Source: Brassica napus | Lineage: Eukaryota > Streptophyta > Magnoliopsida > Brassicales > Brassicaceae | Length of the DNA stretch: 64,000 nucleotides | Direction: 5' to 3' | Assembly (NCBI RefSeq): GCF_020379485.1 | Contig: NW_026014815.1 | Span: forward strand, 1 to 64,000 | Shown: piece by piece, positions 1-11,588 of the stretch | How the letters are laid out: each line of letters starts with the position of its first letter | How positions within the stretch are numbered: the stretch's first letter is position 1 | Position numbers and translations under genes: made by a program | The notes under the pieces: model-generated | The model's database searches: none | What the model saw: the letters and a program-made list of their open reading frames with translations, nothing else | Told to the model about the DNA's origin: nothing

Positions 1-381
1 GGAGAATCGAGAGAGGAGAAGAACAAGAACTATTAAACATTTGTGGGGGGGGACCCAAAATAGGACAGGCTGACTCGGGGACAGGTGAGGTGATAGTGAC
101 CTCTCGCCAATCTCTCTCTTCCTTAACCTCACATGTGATCTTGCTTTGTTCCTTAGCTCCCAACGGTCACCTTCTTTATATTAAACAACTCCAGGGACTT
201 AGGATGCTCTTACACGCGATCTCATGTCAATGCCTTACCAGTACTTGCCTTGATATCCAAGTTAGGTTAAGGGAGAGATATCCGTACACCCTTGTACGGA
301 TGCGCCACTTAACTCCTCATCAAGCATGCTTCTCTTGATCTCTACTTCTTGTTTTATGCTCTGAATGTCTTCATGTCAACA
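1..381 (-). repeat. E1 3' LTR (cut by window edge, internally shortened)
   Basis: Bases 57-381 align with 5268-5590, ending in TCAACA beside the polypurine tract as expected for a minus-strand LTR beginning TGTTGA. Bases 1-56 do not align cleanly: the GAGAATCGAGAGAG segment sits about 95 bp closer to the conserved part than in the other LTR, and a run of eight G residues lies between. This suggests an internal deletion or an assembly fault. The remaining U5 end would be outside the window. Confidence 0.85.
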
Positions 382-390
382 CTCCCCCTC
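382..390 (-). other. E1 polypurine tract
   Basis: The minus strand reads GAGGGGGAG immediately before the LTR start TGTTGA. This is the usual position and composition of the plus-strand DNA primer of LTR retrotransposons. The same tract occurs in E2, E3, E4, X and E7. Confidence 0.9.
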
Positions 391-522
391 AAGCTTGACA
401 GTGGTGAGTGTCAAGCTTGGAAAGGCATGAAGTATTCCCTCATTAAAACCTTTACTTGGAAAAACCACTTGGGATAAAAACCAAGCAAAGGAAAAAGAGT
501 AGAACACTCCATGGTGAGGGGA

Positions 523-3500
523 TCATTGACATGGAATGTTTATGAGTCCAAGCCTAGGGAGGATGGACTCACAAACTTTGTTGCTGGCTGCCTTGGTGAA
601 TATGTCAGCTAGTTGATCTTCACTTCTTGTGTAGCATGGAAGAATCACTTGCTGCTCCACTGCTTGTCTCACCTTGTGACAGTCCACTTCTATATGCTTA
701 GTCCTCTCATGGAACACAGAGTTTGATGCAATGTGTATTGCTGCCTGATTGTCACAATGCATAGTCATTGGCGTGGAGATCTCTATGCCCAAGTCCTTTA
801 GCAGTCCCTTGATCCATATGAGTTCACTAGTAAGCTTCCTCATAGATCGGTACTCTGCCTCAGCACTTGAGCAAGAGACCACCTTCTGCTTCTTGCTCTT
901 CCATGTGACTAGGTTTCCTCCAATAAAGGTGCAATAGCCTGTGGTTGATCTCCTATCAACTCGATCTCCAGCCCAATCAGCATCACAATACCCAACAACT
1001 TCAGTACTCTTGTTGCACGCCATCCACACTCCTTGACCTGGCGCCTCTCTTAAGTATCTCAAGATCCTTTCCACCATGTTCCAATGATGTACCTTAGGAG
1101 CTTGCATATGTTGGCTCACTTGGTTCACAGCAAAACACACATCCGGCCTTGTGATAGTAAGATAGATAAGCTTCCCAACCATTCTTCTATACCTCTTGAC
1201 ATCCTCAAAGGGAGTTGCATCAAACTCCCCCTCACGCATAACCTTGTAGCCTTCTTCTAGTGGTGTCTTGGCCACTCTTCCTCCAAGGTCTCCTGCCTCC
1301 TTTATAATGTCCAAAGTATACTTTCTTTGGGACAGAAACAATCCTTCCTTTGTTCTGCACATCTCAATGCCGAGGAAGTACTTCAGCTCTCCTAGATCCT
1401 TGATGTCAAATGCAGTCTTGAGGAATGTCTTGGTTGAGTTGATTCCCTCCTTGTTACTACCAGTGATGATAATATCATCCACATAGACTAGGATTACCAC
1501 AATCCCTTGCTTGCTTGTGAGAGTAAAGAGTGTATGATCAGCTTGAGACTTCACAAAGCCTCTTCCATTCAGTGTAGTACTTAGCTTGTGGTACCAGGCT
1601 CTTGGTGATTGCTTTAAGCCATAGATAGCCTTTCTGAGTCTAAGAACATTCCCTGGTTTCACCATCTCTTCCATTCCGGGAGGTGGCCTCATGTATACTT
1701 CATCTTCTAGTTCACCTTGCAAGAAAGCGTTCTTCACATCCATTTGCCAAAGATCCCACTCTAGGTTCACTGCTAGTGAGAGGACTATCCGGATTGTATG
1801 AAGCTTGGCCACTGGTGCAAAGGTGTCTAGATAGTCTTCTCCATACACTTGTGTGTATCCCCTTGCCACCAGCCTGGTCTTCTTTCTTTCTGGTTTCCCA
1901 TTTGCAAGATACTTGATGGTGTGTATGAGTCTACTGGTCACGGCTTTCTTCCCTCTTGGAAGCTCTGTCTCATACCAGGTGTTGTTTCTTTCCATAGCTC
2001 CCATTTCATCATTCACTGATTCCCTCCATTCATCATTGTCCATAGCTTCTGCATATGTTCTTGGTATCCATTCCTGATCCAATGAACCCACAAAGGCTTG
2101 ATGTTCTTCTGGATAGTAAGCAAGGGAGCACACGGCACTGGGTGGATGAGCTACTGCCTCTGCGTTGAAGTATACTCTAGTGTTGTTCCAGTTTGAAACC
2201 GGTTTCCTCTGTCTTGTGCTTCTCCTAAGCTGCTGCACCTCTTGTACATCTTCTTGTCCACTTGATTCGACTCCTCCAGAGTTCACATCAGTGGTTTGGT
2301 CAGCCTCTTGCTGCATCTGCTCATCCGGATCATGAACATTAGGATCATTGCTCTCAGCCTCATGATCATTGTTGTTCCCCCATTCAGGATCAGGATGAGG
2401 ATGTGGGGTTGTGGTAGAATCTTGTGGAGCTCTCACTGTCTTCGGAACAGCTCCAGTCTCCTGAGTGCCAGCAGATGGAAACAAACTGATTCCCAAGTTC
2501 TGCATAAGCCGCCTTAGTGTGTCTGCTCTGTCCGAGGAAGGTTGAGAGAGATCTTTGAGCTCATCCCAACTTTTCTTCTCAAAGTATCCTCTGGATTCCA
2601 CAAACTTCACATCTCTGGAGACTAAGACCTTCCTGGCCTCTGGAACATAGCATTTATACCCCTTTTGGGTAGTGGAATAGCCAAGAAAAACTGCCTTGGT
2701 GCTCCGTGGCTCAAGCTTGTTTCTCTGTCCATCTGGCTGCAAGACATAACACAAGCAACCAAATACACGTAAATGATCAATAGAGGGTTTTCTTTTGTTC
2801 AGTACCTCATATGGTGTGAGGTCACCAAGGATTCTGGTTGGAGTGCGGTTGATCAGATAACATGCTGTCATGACTGCATCACTCCAGAACCGCTTAGGAA
2901 CATTGGTCTGAAACATCATGGATCTGGCCACGCCCATAAGGTGCCGGTTTTTCCTCTCAGCCACTCCATTCTGTTGGGGTGTATATGGACAGCTCGTTTG
3001 ATGAAGTATTCCATGCTTGGCTAGGTAATTTTTGAAACCATGACTTGTGTATTCCCCCCCATTGTCTGACCTGAACACTTTGATCTTAACATTGAATTGA
3101 TTAGTTATGTAAGTTTGGAAATTAATGAAAGCATCTAGCACTCTATCTTTAGTTGGAATCATAGTCAGCCAAGTATATTTTGATTTCTGATCTATAAATG
3201 TGACAAAATACTTATGATTCTCCCTAGATATGCATGGTGCAGTCCAAACATCAGAGTGTATAAGATCAAAGCAATTTTCATAGATTGTAGATGACTTAGG
3301 GAAAACGGTCTTGCAATGTTTACCAAGGATACAAGCTTCACAGCCATCATTTTTAAAAGAAATATCAGGTAACAACAAGTTCAGTGCACGGGAATGAGGA
3401 TGGCCTAGCCTAGCATGCCACAATACATCATGATCTAAGACAGGAATTGAACTAAAAGCTGAAGATAAATAAGAAGGAGTCTTGGCGTCTTCAAGAAGGT

Positions 3501-4890
3501 AGAGATCTCCCTTTGTCACACCTTTGCCAATCAACTTAAGAGTCTCAATATCCTGAAACACAACTTCATTAGGACTAAATATGACATTACAATTTAGATC
3601 AGTAGTAGCCCTTTTTACAGAAAGAAGGTTAGAGGCAAAAGTAGGCATATAGAAAGCTTTAGAGTCTTTATCAAACAGCTTAAGTGTTCCTACTCCCTTA
3701 ATTGGAATTTTATCACCATTAGCTATCATCACATTGCCTATCACAGGTTCTATGTTACTAATCAAGTTAACATCACTTATCATATGGTGAGAGGCGCCTG
3801 AGTCTATAACTAAAGGCTTAACTCTCTCAGTTTGGTGAGCTACTTGATAAGAAGTAAAGAGACCTCTAGGCGTGTGATAAGTAGCATTAAGAGAAGTTCC
3901 AAGGGTGTTACCGGACTCCTTAAGAGCTTTGATGAGAGCCTCAATGTCAGACTTCTTGATGGTATCATCATGGCCCTGCTTCTTCTCCTCAACAGCTTGA
4001 GAGCGGTTGGATGTTTCTCCAATGTCACCCGAGTAGTTGGCCCTTCCTTCAGTTCTGAATTTGGCCGGTTTGAGATGTGGGTGAAGGATCCAGCACTTGT
4101 CCTTCCCATGACCCTTCTTCTTGCAGTGGTCACACACCCACACCTTCCTATCCTCAGGCTTATAGTATCCTTTGTTGGCTACTCCGGCAGGTTTGTTCTC
4201 GGCTCCTTCAGCTTGATTGGCCATCACCATCTCTCCCTTTCTCTTAAAGAGACCCACTGAGCCGTGCTCCTTTTGGATCTCCGCACACACTTCATCAAGG
4301 GAGGGAAGCTCCTTGTTCCTCAGTATGTGCCTGATTAGGTCATCATACCCTGGGTTAAGGGTAAGTAGTAAGGCAAAGACCTTATCCTGCTCTCTCCTCT
4401 CATGGAGAACATCTGGGTCGACAGTGGCTGGCCTGAGCATCTCTAGCTCGGCCCATAGGGACCGGAACTTCCCAAAGTGAGCATCAAAGTCTGTGTCCTC
4501 TTGACTGAGAGAGTTGATGGCTCCTTTCACTTCATACACCTTGCTTATGTTGGATTTATTAGCATATACCTTCTTAAGAGTGTCCCACAACTCTTTGGAG
4601 GTCTCACAAAAGGCATAAGCCTCTTGGAGAGAAGGAGCGAGGCTATTCTGGATGATAGACAACACCATGAGGTCCTCCTGACCTTTCTTCTTCTCCCCAG
4701 CATCCGCAATCACCACCTCTTTGCCATCCTCTCCTAGGACAGTCTTCTTGGTGGGGCGGCCTTCTTCAACAACTTCCCAAAGACCTCTGCCTCCGAGAGC
4801 TGTTTTGGCAAGTCTTGCCCATGTCAGGTAGTTAGGACCCTTGAGTGTGACTGGTATCATCACCATCTTTGTGTTCTCAGAGGTATCCAT
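523..4890 (-). CDS. E1 gag-pol polyprotein (Ty1/copia)
   Basis: Open frame encoding gag, protease, integrase, reverse transcriptase and RNase H as one polyprotein, which acts in the retrotransposon virus-like particle and nucleus. I start at the Met at 4890 (MDTSENTK), because it aligns with the gag start of related elements; the frame stays open to a Met at 4956, adding 22 residues. Numbered from 4890 it is 1455 residues: zinc knuckle CX2CX4HX4C about 253-266, protease IDSGASHH with Asp about 363, integrase HHCC then DD35E (about D547, D609, E645), an acidic linker, RT with YVDD near 1133, and RNase H with GYCDADW and CDNQAA at the C-terminus. No stop or frameshift is seen. One oddity: the RT N-terminal motif reads SRLIHTIKY where E2 has SRWIFTIKY. 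It may be functional; that is inference. Confidence 0.95.
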   Translation of the reverse strand: MDTSENTKMVMIPVTLKGPNYLTWARLAKTALGGRGLWEVVEEGRPTKKTVLGEDGKEVVIADAGEKKKGQEDLMVLSIIQNSLAPSLQEAYAFCETSKELWDTLKKVYANKSNISKVYEVKGAINSLSQEDTDFDAHFGKFRSLWAELEMLRPATVDPDVLHERREQDKVFALLLTLNPGYDDLIRHILRNKELPSLDEVCAEIQKEHGSVGLFKRKGEMVMANQAEGAENKPAGVANKGYYKPEDRKVWVCDHCKKKGHGKDKCWILHPHLKPAKFRTEGRANYSGDIGETSNRSQAVEEKKQGHDDTIKKSDIEALIKALKESGNTLGTSLNATYHTPRGLFTSYQVAHQTERVKPLVIDSGASHHMISDVNLISNIEPVIGNVMIANGDKIPIKGVGTLKLFDKDSKAFYMPTFASNLLSVKRATTDLNCNVIFSPNEVVFQDIETLKLIGKGVTKGDLYLLEDAKTPSYLSSAFSSIPVLDHDVLWHARLGHPHSRALNLLLPDISFKNDGCEACILGKHCKTVFPKSSTIYENCFDLIHSDVWTAPCISRENHKYFVTFIDQKSKYTWLTMIPTKDRVLDAFINFQTYITNQFNVKIKVFRSDNGGEYTSHGFKNYLAKHGILHQTSCPYTPQQNGVAERKNRHLMGVARSMMFQTNVPKRFWSDAVMTACYLINRTPTRILGDLTPYEVLNKRKPSIDHLRVFGCLCYVLQPDGQRNKLEPRSTKAVFLGYSTTQKGYKCYVPEARKVLVSRDVKFVESRGYFEKKSWDELKDLSQPSSDRADTLRRLMQNLGISLFPSAGTQETGAVPKTVRAPQDSTTTPHPHPDPEWGNNNDHEAESNDPNVHDPDEQMQQEADQTTDVNSGGVESSGQEDVQEVQQLRRSTRQRKPVSNWNNTRVYFNAEAVAHPPSAVCSLAYYPEEHQAFVGSLDQEWIPRTYAEAMDNDEWRESVNDEMGAMERNNTWYETELPRGKKAVTSRLIHTIKYLANGKPERKKTRLVARGYTQVYGEDYLDTFAPVAKLHTIRIVLSLAVNLEWDLWQMDVKNAFLQGELEDEVYMRPPPGMEEMVKPGNVLRLRKAIYGLKQSPRAWYHKLSTTLNGRGFVKSQADHTLFTLTSKQGIVVILVYVDDIIITGSNKEGINSTKTFLKTAFDIKDLGELKYFLGIEMCRTKEGLFLSQRKYTLDIIKEAGDLGGRVAKTPLEEGYKVMREGEFDATPFEDVKRYRRMVGKLIYLTITRPDVCFAVNQVSQHMQAPKVHHWNMVERILRYLREAPGQGVWMACNKSTEVVGYCDADWAGDRVDRRSTTGYCTFIGGNLVTWKSKKQKVVSCSSAEAEYRSMRKLTSELIWIKGLLKDLGIEISTPMTMHCDNQAAIHIASNSVFHERTKHIEVDCHKVRQAVEQQVILPCYTRSEDQLADIFTKAASNKVCESILPRLGLINIPCQ

Positions 4891-5052
4891 CAAGAGAGAA
4901 AAGAAAAGAAAAGGTTTCGGATGGTTTTTGCTATTTTTGGCAAATTCTGGAAACAAAGAATCAAGAACAAGATGAACTTTGCCAAAAATAGAATTTAGAA
5001 CTCAGAGAATTTGCGGAAGAAAGAAAAAGGTTTAGGTCTCAAGAGTAAGGTT

Positions 5053-5064
5053 GCTCTGATACCA
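5053..5064 (-). other. E1 primer binding site (initiator Met tRNA)
   Basis: The minus strand reads TGGTATCAGAGC, complementary to the 3' end of plant initiator methionine tRNA, directly after the LTR end CTTTCA. This is the standard minus-strand primer site of Ty1/copia elements. Confidence 0.92.
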
Positions 5065-5590
5065 TGAAAGAATATGAGATTTGTTTAAGTCATTATGAGA
5101 ATTATGAAGAAGGTGAAGAGAATCGAGAGAGAGAGAGAGAGAGAGAATCGCATAAGACTAAAGAGAAGAGGAACTCATTTCCTTGATTCATTTTGTGTCT
5201 GGTTACATCCTTAATATAGACTACAAGTTGCTATACTAAGACAAACAAGAAACTATAAACAATGTAGACAAATAGGACAAGCTGAGCTCGGACAGGTGAG
5301 GTGATAGTGACCTCTCGCCAATCTCTCTCTTCCTTAACCTCACATGTGATCTTGCTTTGTTCCTTAGCTCCCAACGGTCACCTTCTTTATATTAAACAAC
5401 TCCAGGGACTTAGGATGCTCTTACACGCGATCTCATGTCAATGCCTTACCAGTACTTGCCTTGATATCCAAGCTAGGTTAAGGGAGAGATATCCGTACAC
5501 CCTTGTACGGATGCGCCACTTAACTCCTCATCAAGCATGCTTCTCTTGATCTCTACTTCTTGTTTATACTCTGAATGTCTTCTGTCAACA
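5065..5590 (-). repeat. E1 5' LTR (526 bp)
   Basis: On the minus strand it begins TGTTGAC and ends CTTTCA, so it has TG...CA ends. It contains a CCGTAC/GTACGG inverted pair at 5492-5510 in U3, a TATA-like TATATTAAG near 5213-5220 (minus), and a GA microsatellite at about 5125-5146. It should carry the promoter and poly(A) site, but no transcription start can be fixed from sequence alone. Confidence 0.9.
5125..5146. repeat. (GA)n microsatellite in E1 LTR
   Basis: About eleven GA units lie in the R/U5 part of the E1 5' LTR. The other LTR has only a short GAGAGAG run, so the tract has changed length since insertion or was lost in the shortened copy. Confidence 0.9.
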
Positions 5591-8500
5591 AGTGATTCAT
5601 CCTGGTTTGATTGGAACGACGAAGAAGCTGTCCTATTCCCAAACTGGGAAACTGGAATCACCTGATTTGAAAGTGGGATAACTTCTTCATCCCAACTCCT
5701 ATGAGATTTATTCAACTTCCTGGTGTTTCTCCACCACTTTATGTATCAAATCAAGCTTCTTACAAAGTGATTCATCCTGGTTTGATTGGAACGACGAAGA
5801 AGCTGTCCTATTCCCAAACTGGGAAACTGGAATCACCTGATTTGAAAGTGGGATAACTTCTTCATCCCAACTCCTATGAGATTTATTCAACTTCCTGGTG
5901 ATTCTCCAACACTTTATGTATCCAAATCAAGCTTCTTACAAAGTGATTCATCCTGGTTTGATTGGAACGACGAAGAAGCTGTCCTATTCCCAAACTGGGA
6001 AACTGGAATCACCTGATTAGAAAGTGGGATAACTTCTTCATCCCAACTCCTATGAGATTTATTCAACTTCCTGGTGATTCTCCAACACTTTATGTATCCA
6101 AATCAAGCTTCTTACAAAGTGATTCATCCTGGTTTGATTGGAACGACGAAGAAGCTGTCCTATTCCCAAACTGGGAAACTGGAATCACCTGATTTGAAAG
6201 TGGGATAACTTCTTCATCCCAACTCCTATGAGATTTATTCAACTTCCTGGTGTTTCTCCACCACTTTATGTATCAAATCAAGCTTCTTACAAAGTGATTC
6301 ATCCTGGTTTGATTGGAACGACGAAGAAGCTGTCCTATTCCCAAACTGGGAAACTGGAATCACCTGATTTGAAAGTGGGATAACTTCTTCATCCCAACTC
6401 CTATGAGATTTATTCAACTTCCTGGTGTTTCTCCAACACTTTATGTATCCAAATCAAGCTTCTTACAAAGTGATTCATCCTGGTTTGATTGGAACGACGA
6501 AGAAGCTGTCCTATTCCCAAACTGGGAAACTGGAATCACCTGATTTGAAAGTGGGATAACTTCTTCATCCCAACTCCTATGAGATTTATTCAACTTCCTG
6601 GTGTTTCTCCACCATTTTATGTATCCAAATCAAGCTTCTTACAAAGTGATTCATCCTGGTTTGATTGGAACGACGAAGAAGCTGTCCTATTCCCAAACTG
6701 GGAAACTGGAATCACCTGATTTGAAAGTGGGATAACTTCTTCATCCCAACTCCTATGAGATTTATTCAACTTCCTGGTGTTTCTCCAACCCTTTATGTAT
6801 CCAAATCAAGCTTCTTACAAAGTGATTCATCCTGGTTTGATTGGAACGACGAAGAAGCTGTCCTATTCCCAAACTGGGAAACTGGAATCACCTGATTAGA
6901 AAGTGGGATAACTTCTTCATCCCAACTCCTATGAGATTTATTCAACTTCCTGGTGATTCTCCAACACTTTATGTATCCAAATCAAGCTTCTTACAAAGTG
7001 ATTCATCCTGGTTTGATTGGAACGACGAAGAAGCTGTCCTATTCCCAAACTGGGAAACTGGAATCACCTGATTAGAAAGTGGGATAACTTCTTCATCCCA
7101 ACTCCTATGAGATTTATTCAACTTCCTGGTGTTTCTCCACCATTTTATGTATCCAAATCAAGCTTCTTACAAAGTGATTCATCCTGGTTTGATTGGAACG
7201 ACGAAGAAGCTGTCCTATTCCCAAACTGGGAAACTGGAATCACCTGATTAGAAAGTGGGATAACTTCTTCATCCCAACTCCTATGAGATTTATTCAACTT
7301 CCTGGTGATTCTCCAACACTTTATGTATCCAAATCAAGCTTCTTACAAAGTGATTCATCCTGGTTTGATTGGAACGACGAAGAAGCTGTCCTATTCCCAA
7401 ACTGGGAAACTGGAATCACCTGATTAGAAAGTGGGATAACTTCTTCATCCCAACTCCTATGAGATTTATTCAACTTCCTGGTGATTCTCCCCACTTTATG
7501 TATCCAAATCAAGCTTCTTACAAAGTGATTCATCCTGGTTTGATTGGAACGACGAAGAAGCTGTCCTATTCCCAAACTGGGAAACTGGAATCACCTGATT
7601 TGAAAGTGGGATAACTTCTTCATCCCAACTCCTATGAGATTTATTCAACTTCCTGGTGATTTCTCCAACCCTTTATGTATCCAAATCAAGCTTCTTACAA
7701 AGTGATTCATCCTGGTTTGATTGGAACGACGAAGAAGCTGTCCTATTCCCAAACTGGGAAACTGGAATCACCTGATTAGAAAGTGGGATAACTTCTTCAT
7801 CCCAACTCCTATGAGATTTATTCAACTTCCTGGTGATTCTCCACCACACTTTATGTATCCAAATCAAGCTTCTTACAAAGTGATTCATCCTGGTTTGATT
7901 GGAACGACGAAGAAGCTGTCCTATTCCCAAACTGGGAAACTGGAATCACCTGATTAGAAAGTGGGATAACTTCTTCATCCCAACTCCTATGAGATTTATT
8001 CAACTTCCTGGTGATTCTCCAACACTTTATGTATCCAAATCAAGCTTCTTACAAAGTGATTCATCCTGGTTTGATTGGAACGACGAAAGCTGTCCTATTC
8101 CCAAACTGGGAAACTGGAATCACCTGATTAGAAAGTGGGATAACTTCTTCATCCCAACTCCTATGAGATTTATTCAACTTCCTGGTGTTTCTCCCCATTT
8201 TATGTATCCAAATCATGCTTCTTACAAAGTGATTCATCCTGGTTTGATTGGAACGATGAAGAAGCTGTCCTATTCCAAAACTGGGAAACTGGAATCACCT
8301 GATTAGAAAGTGGGATAACTTCTTCATCCCAACTCCTATGAGATTTATTCAACTTCCTGGTGATTCTCCACCTTTTATGTATCCAAATCAAGCTTCTTAC
8401 AAAGTGATTCATCCTGGTTTGATTGGAACGACGAAGAAGCTGTCCTATTCCCAAACTGGGAAACTGGAATCACCTGATTTGAAAGTGGGATAACTTCTTC

Positions 8501-9126
8501 ATCCCAACTCCTATGAGATTTATTCAACTTCCTGGTGTTCTCCAACCCTTTATGTATCCAAATCAAGCTTCTTACAAAGTGATTCATCCTGGTTTGATTG
8601 GAACGACGAAGAAGCTGTCCTATTCCCAAACTGGGAAACTGGAATCACCTGATTAGAAAGTGGGATAACTTCTTCATCCCAACTCCTATGAGATTTATTC
8701 AACTTCCTGGTGATTCTCCAACACTTTATGTATCCAAATCAAGCTTCTTACAAAGTGATTCATCCTGGTTTGATTGGAACGACGAAGAAGCTGTCCTATT
8801 CCCAAACTGGGAAACTGGAATCACCTGATTAGAAAGTGGGATAACTTCTTCATCCCAACTCCTATGAGATTTATTCAACTTCCTGGTGATTCTCCAACAC
8901 TTTATGTATCCAAATCAAGCTTCTTACAAAGTGATTCATCCTGGTTTGATTGGAACGACGAAGAAGCTGTCCTATTCCCAAACTGGGAAACTGGAATCAC
9001 CTGATTAGAAAGTGGGATAACTTCTTCATCCCAACTCCTATGAGATTTATTCAACTTCCTGGTGATTTCTCCAACACTTTATGTATCCAAATCAAGCTTC
9101 TTACAAAGTGATTCATCCTGGTTTGA

Positions 9127-11588
9127 TTGGAACGACGAAGAAGCTGTCCTATTCCCAAACTGGGAAACTGGAATCACCTGATTAGAAAGTGGGATAACTT
9201 CTTCATCCCAACTCCTATGAGATTTATTCAACTTCCTGGTGATTCTCCAACACTTTATGTATCCAAATCAAGCTTCTTACAAAGTGATTCATCCTGGTTT
9301 GATTGGAACGACGAAGAAGCTGTCCTATTCCCAAACTGGGAAACTGGAATCACCTGATTAGAAAGTGGGATAACTTCTTCATCCCAACTCCTATGAGATT
9401 TATTCAACTTCCTGGTGATTCTCCAACACTTTATGTATCCAAATCAAGCTTCTTACAAAGTGATTCATCCTGGTTTGATTGGAACGACGAAGAAGCTGTC
9501 CTATTCCCAAACTGGGAAACTGGAATCACCTGATTAGAAAGTGGGATAACTTCTTCATCCCAACTCCTATGAGATTTATTCAACTTCCTGGTGTTTCTCC
9601 ACCACTTTATGTATCCAAATCAAGCTTCTTACAAAGTGATTCATCCTGGTTTGATTGGAACGACGAAGAAGCTGTCCTATTCCCAAACTGGGAAACTGGA
9701 ATCACCTGATTAGAAAGTGGGATAACTTCTTCATCCCAACTCCTATGAGATTTATTCAACTTCCTGGTGTTTCTCCACCATTTTATGTATCCAAATCAAG
9801 CTTCTTACAAAGTGATTCATCCTGGTTTGATTGGAACGACGAAGAAGCTGTCCTATTCCCAAACTGGGAAACTGGAATCACCTGATTGAAAGTGGGATAA
9901 CTTCTTCATCCCAACTCCTATGAGATTTATTCAACTTCCTGGTGTTTCTCCAACCTTTATGTATCCAAATCAAGCTTCTTACAAAGTGATTCATCCTGGT
10001 TTGATTGGAACGACGAAGAAGCTGTCCTATTCCCAAACTGGGAAACTGGAATCACCTGATTAGAAAGTGGGATAACTTCTTCATCCCAACTCCTATGAGA
10101 TTTATTCAACTTCCTGGTGATTCTCCAACACTTTATGTATCCAAATCAAGCTTCTTACAAAGTGATTCATCCTGGTTTGATTGGAACGACGAAGAAGCTG
10201 TCCTATTCCCAAACTGGGAAACTGGAATCACCTGATTAGAAAGTGGGATAACTTCTTCATCCCAACTCCTATGAGATTTATTCAACTTCCTGGTGATTCT
10301 CCAACACTTTATGTATCCAAATCAAGCTTCTTACAAAGTGATTCATCCTGGTTTGATTGGAACGACGAAGAAGCTGTCCTATTCCCAAACTGGGAAACTG
10401 GAATCACCTGATTAGAAAGTGGGATAACTTCTTCATCCCAACTCCTATGAGATTTATTCAACTTCCTGGTGTTTCTCCAACACTTTATGTATCCAAATCA
10501 AGCTTCTTACAAAGTGATTCATCCTGGTTTGATTGGAACGACGAAGAAGCTGTCCTATTCCCAAACTGGGAAACTGGAATCACCTGATTAGAAAGTGGGA
10601 TAACTTCTTCATCCCAACTCCTATGAGATTTATTCAACTTCCTGGTGTTTCTCCACCATTTTATGTATCCAAATCAAGCTTCTTACAAAGTGATTCATCC
10701 TGGTTTGATTGGAACGACGAAGAAGCTGTCCTATTCCCAAACTGGGAAACTGGAATCACCTGATTTGAAAGTGGGATAACTTCTTCATCCCAACTCCTAT
10801 GAGATTTATTCAACTTCCTGGTGTTTCTCCAACACTTTATGTATCCAAATCAAGCTTCTTACAAAGTGATTCATCCTGGTTTGATTGGAACGACGAAGAA
10901 GCTGTCCTATTCCCAAACTGGGAAACTGGAATCACCTGATTAGAAAGTGGGATAACTTCTTCATCCCAACTCCTATGAGATTTATTCAACTTCCTGGTGA
11001 TTCTCCAACACTTTATGTATCCAAATCAAGCTTCTTACAAAGTGATTCATCCTGGTTTGATTGGAACGACGAAGAAGCTGTCCTATTCCCAAACTGGGAA
11101 ACTGGAATCACCTGATTAGAAAGTGGGATAACTTCTTCATCCCAACTCCTATGAGATTTATTCAACTTCCTGGTGATTCTCCAACACTTTATGTATCCAA
11201 ATCAAGCTTCTTACAAAGTGATTCATCCTGGTTTGATTGGAACGACGAAGAAGCTGTCCTATTCCCAAACTGGGAAACTGGAATCACCTGATTAGAAAGT
11301 GGGATAACTTCTTCATCCCAACTCCTATGAGATTTATTCAACTTCCTGGTGTTTCTCCACCACTTTATGTATCCAAATCAAGCTTCTTACAAAGTGATTC
11401 ATCCTGGTTTGATTGGAACGACGAAGAAGCTGTCCTATTCCCAAACTGGGAAACTGGAATCACCTGATTTGAAAGTGGGATAACTTCTTCATCCCAACTC
11501 CTATGAGATTTATTCAACTTCCTGGTGTTTCTCCAACCCTTTATGTATCCAAATCAAGCTTCTTACAAAGTGATTCATCCTGGTTTGA
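9127..11588. repeat. Higher-order repeat in block A (5-monomer, about 880 bp)
   Basis: Ordered by variant, monomers starting at 9127, 9303, 9479, 9655 and 9831 repeat as 10005, 10181, 10357, 10533 and 10709. Their order is TTAG/GATTCTCCAAC twice, TTAG/GTTTCTCC twice, then a TTTG- or TTG-type monomer with GTTTCTCCAAC. The period is 878-880 bp. A third, four-monomer copy runs 10885-11588 (704 bp), and a three-monomer version follows from 11589. Confidence 0.8.

Larger units (their letters stand above)
1..5590 (-). mobile_element. E1: Ty1/copia LTR retrotransposon, near complete
   Basis: Read on the minus strand, the order is 5' LTR (5065-5590), PBS (5053-5064), gag-pol (4890 down to 523), polypurine tract (382-390) and 3' LTR (381 down past the left window edge). 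Integrase precedes RT, which places it in Ty1/copia. Its right flank is satellite, entered at AGTGATTCATCC, so it inserted into the 176-bp array. The matching target duplication would lie left of base 1 and cannot be checked. The two LTRs differ by about two substitutions and two 1-bp indels over the roughly 300 bp that align, so insertion is fairly recent. The coding region is open throughout. Confidence 0.95.

Noticed and set aside
90..338. 82-aa frame repeated at 5301-5549
   Set aside because: Both copies lie inside the two LTRs of E1, on the strand opposite to the element, and duplicate only because LTRs duplicate.
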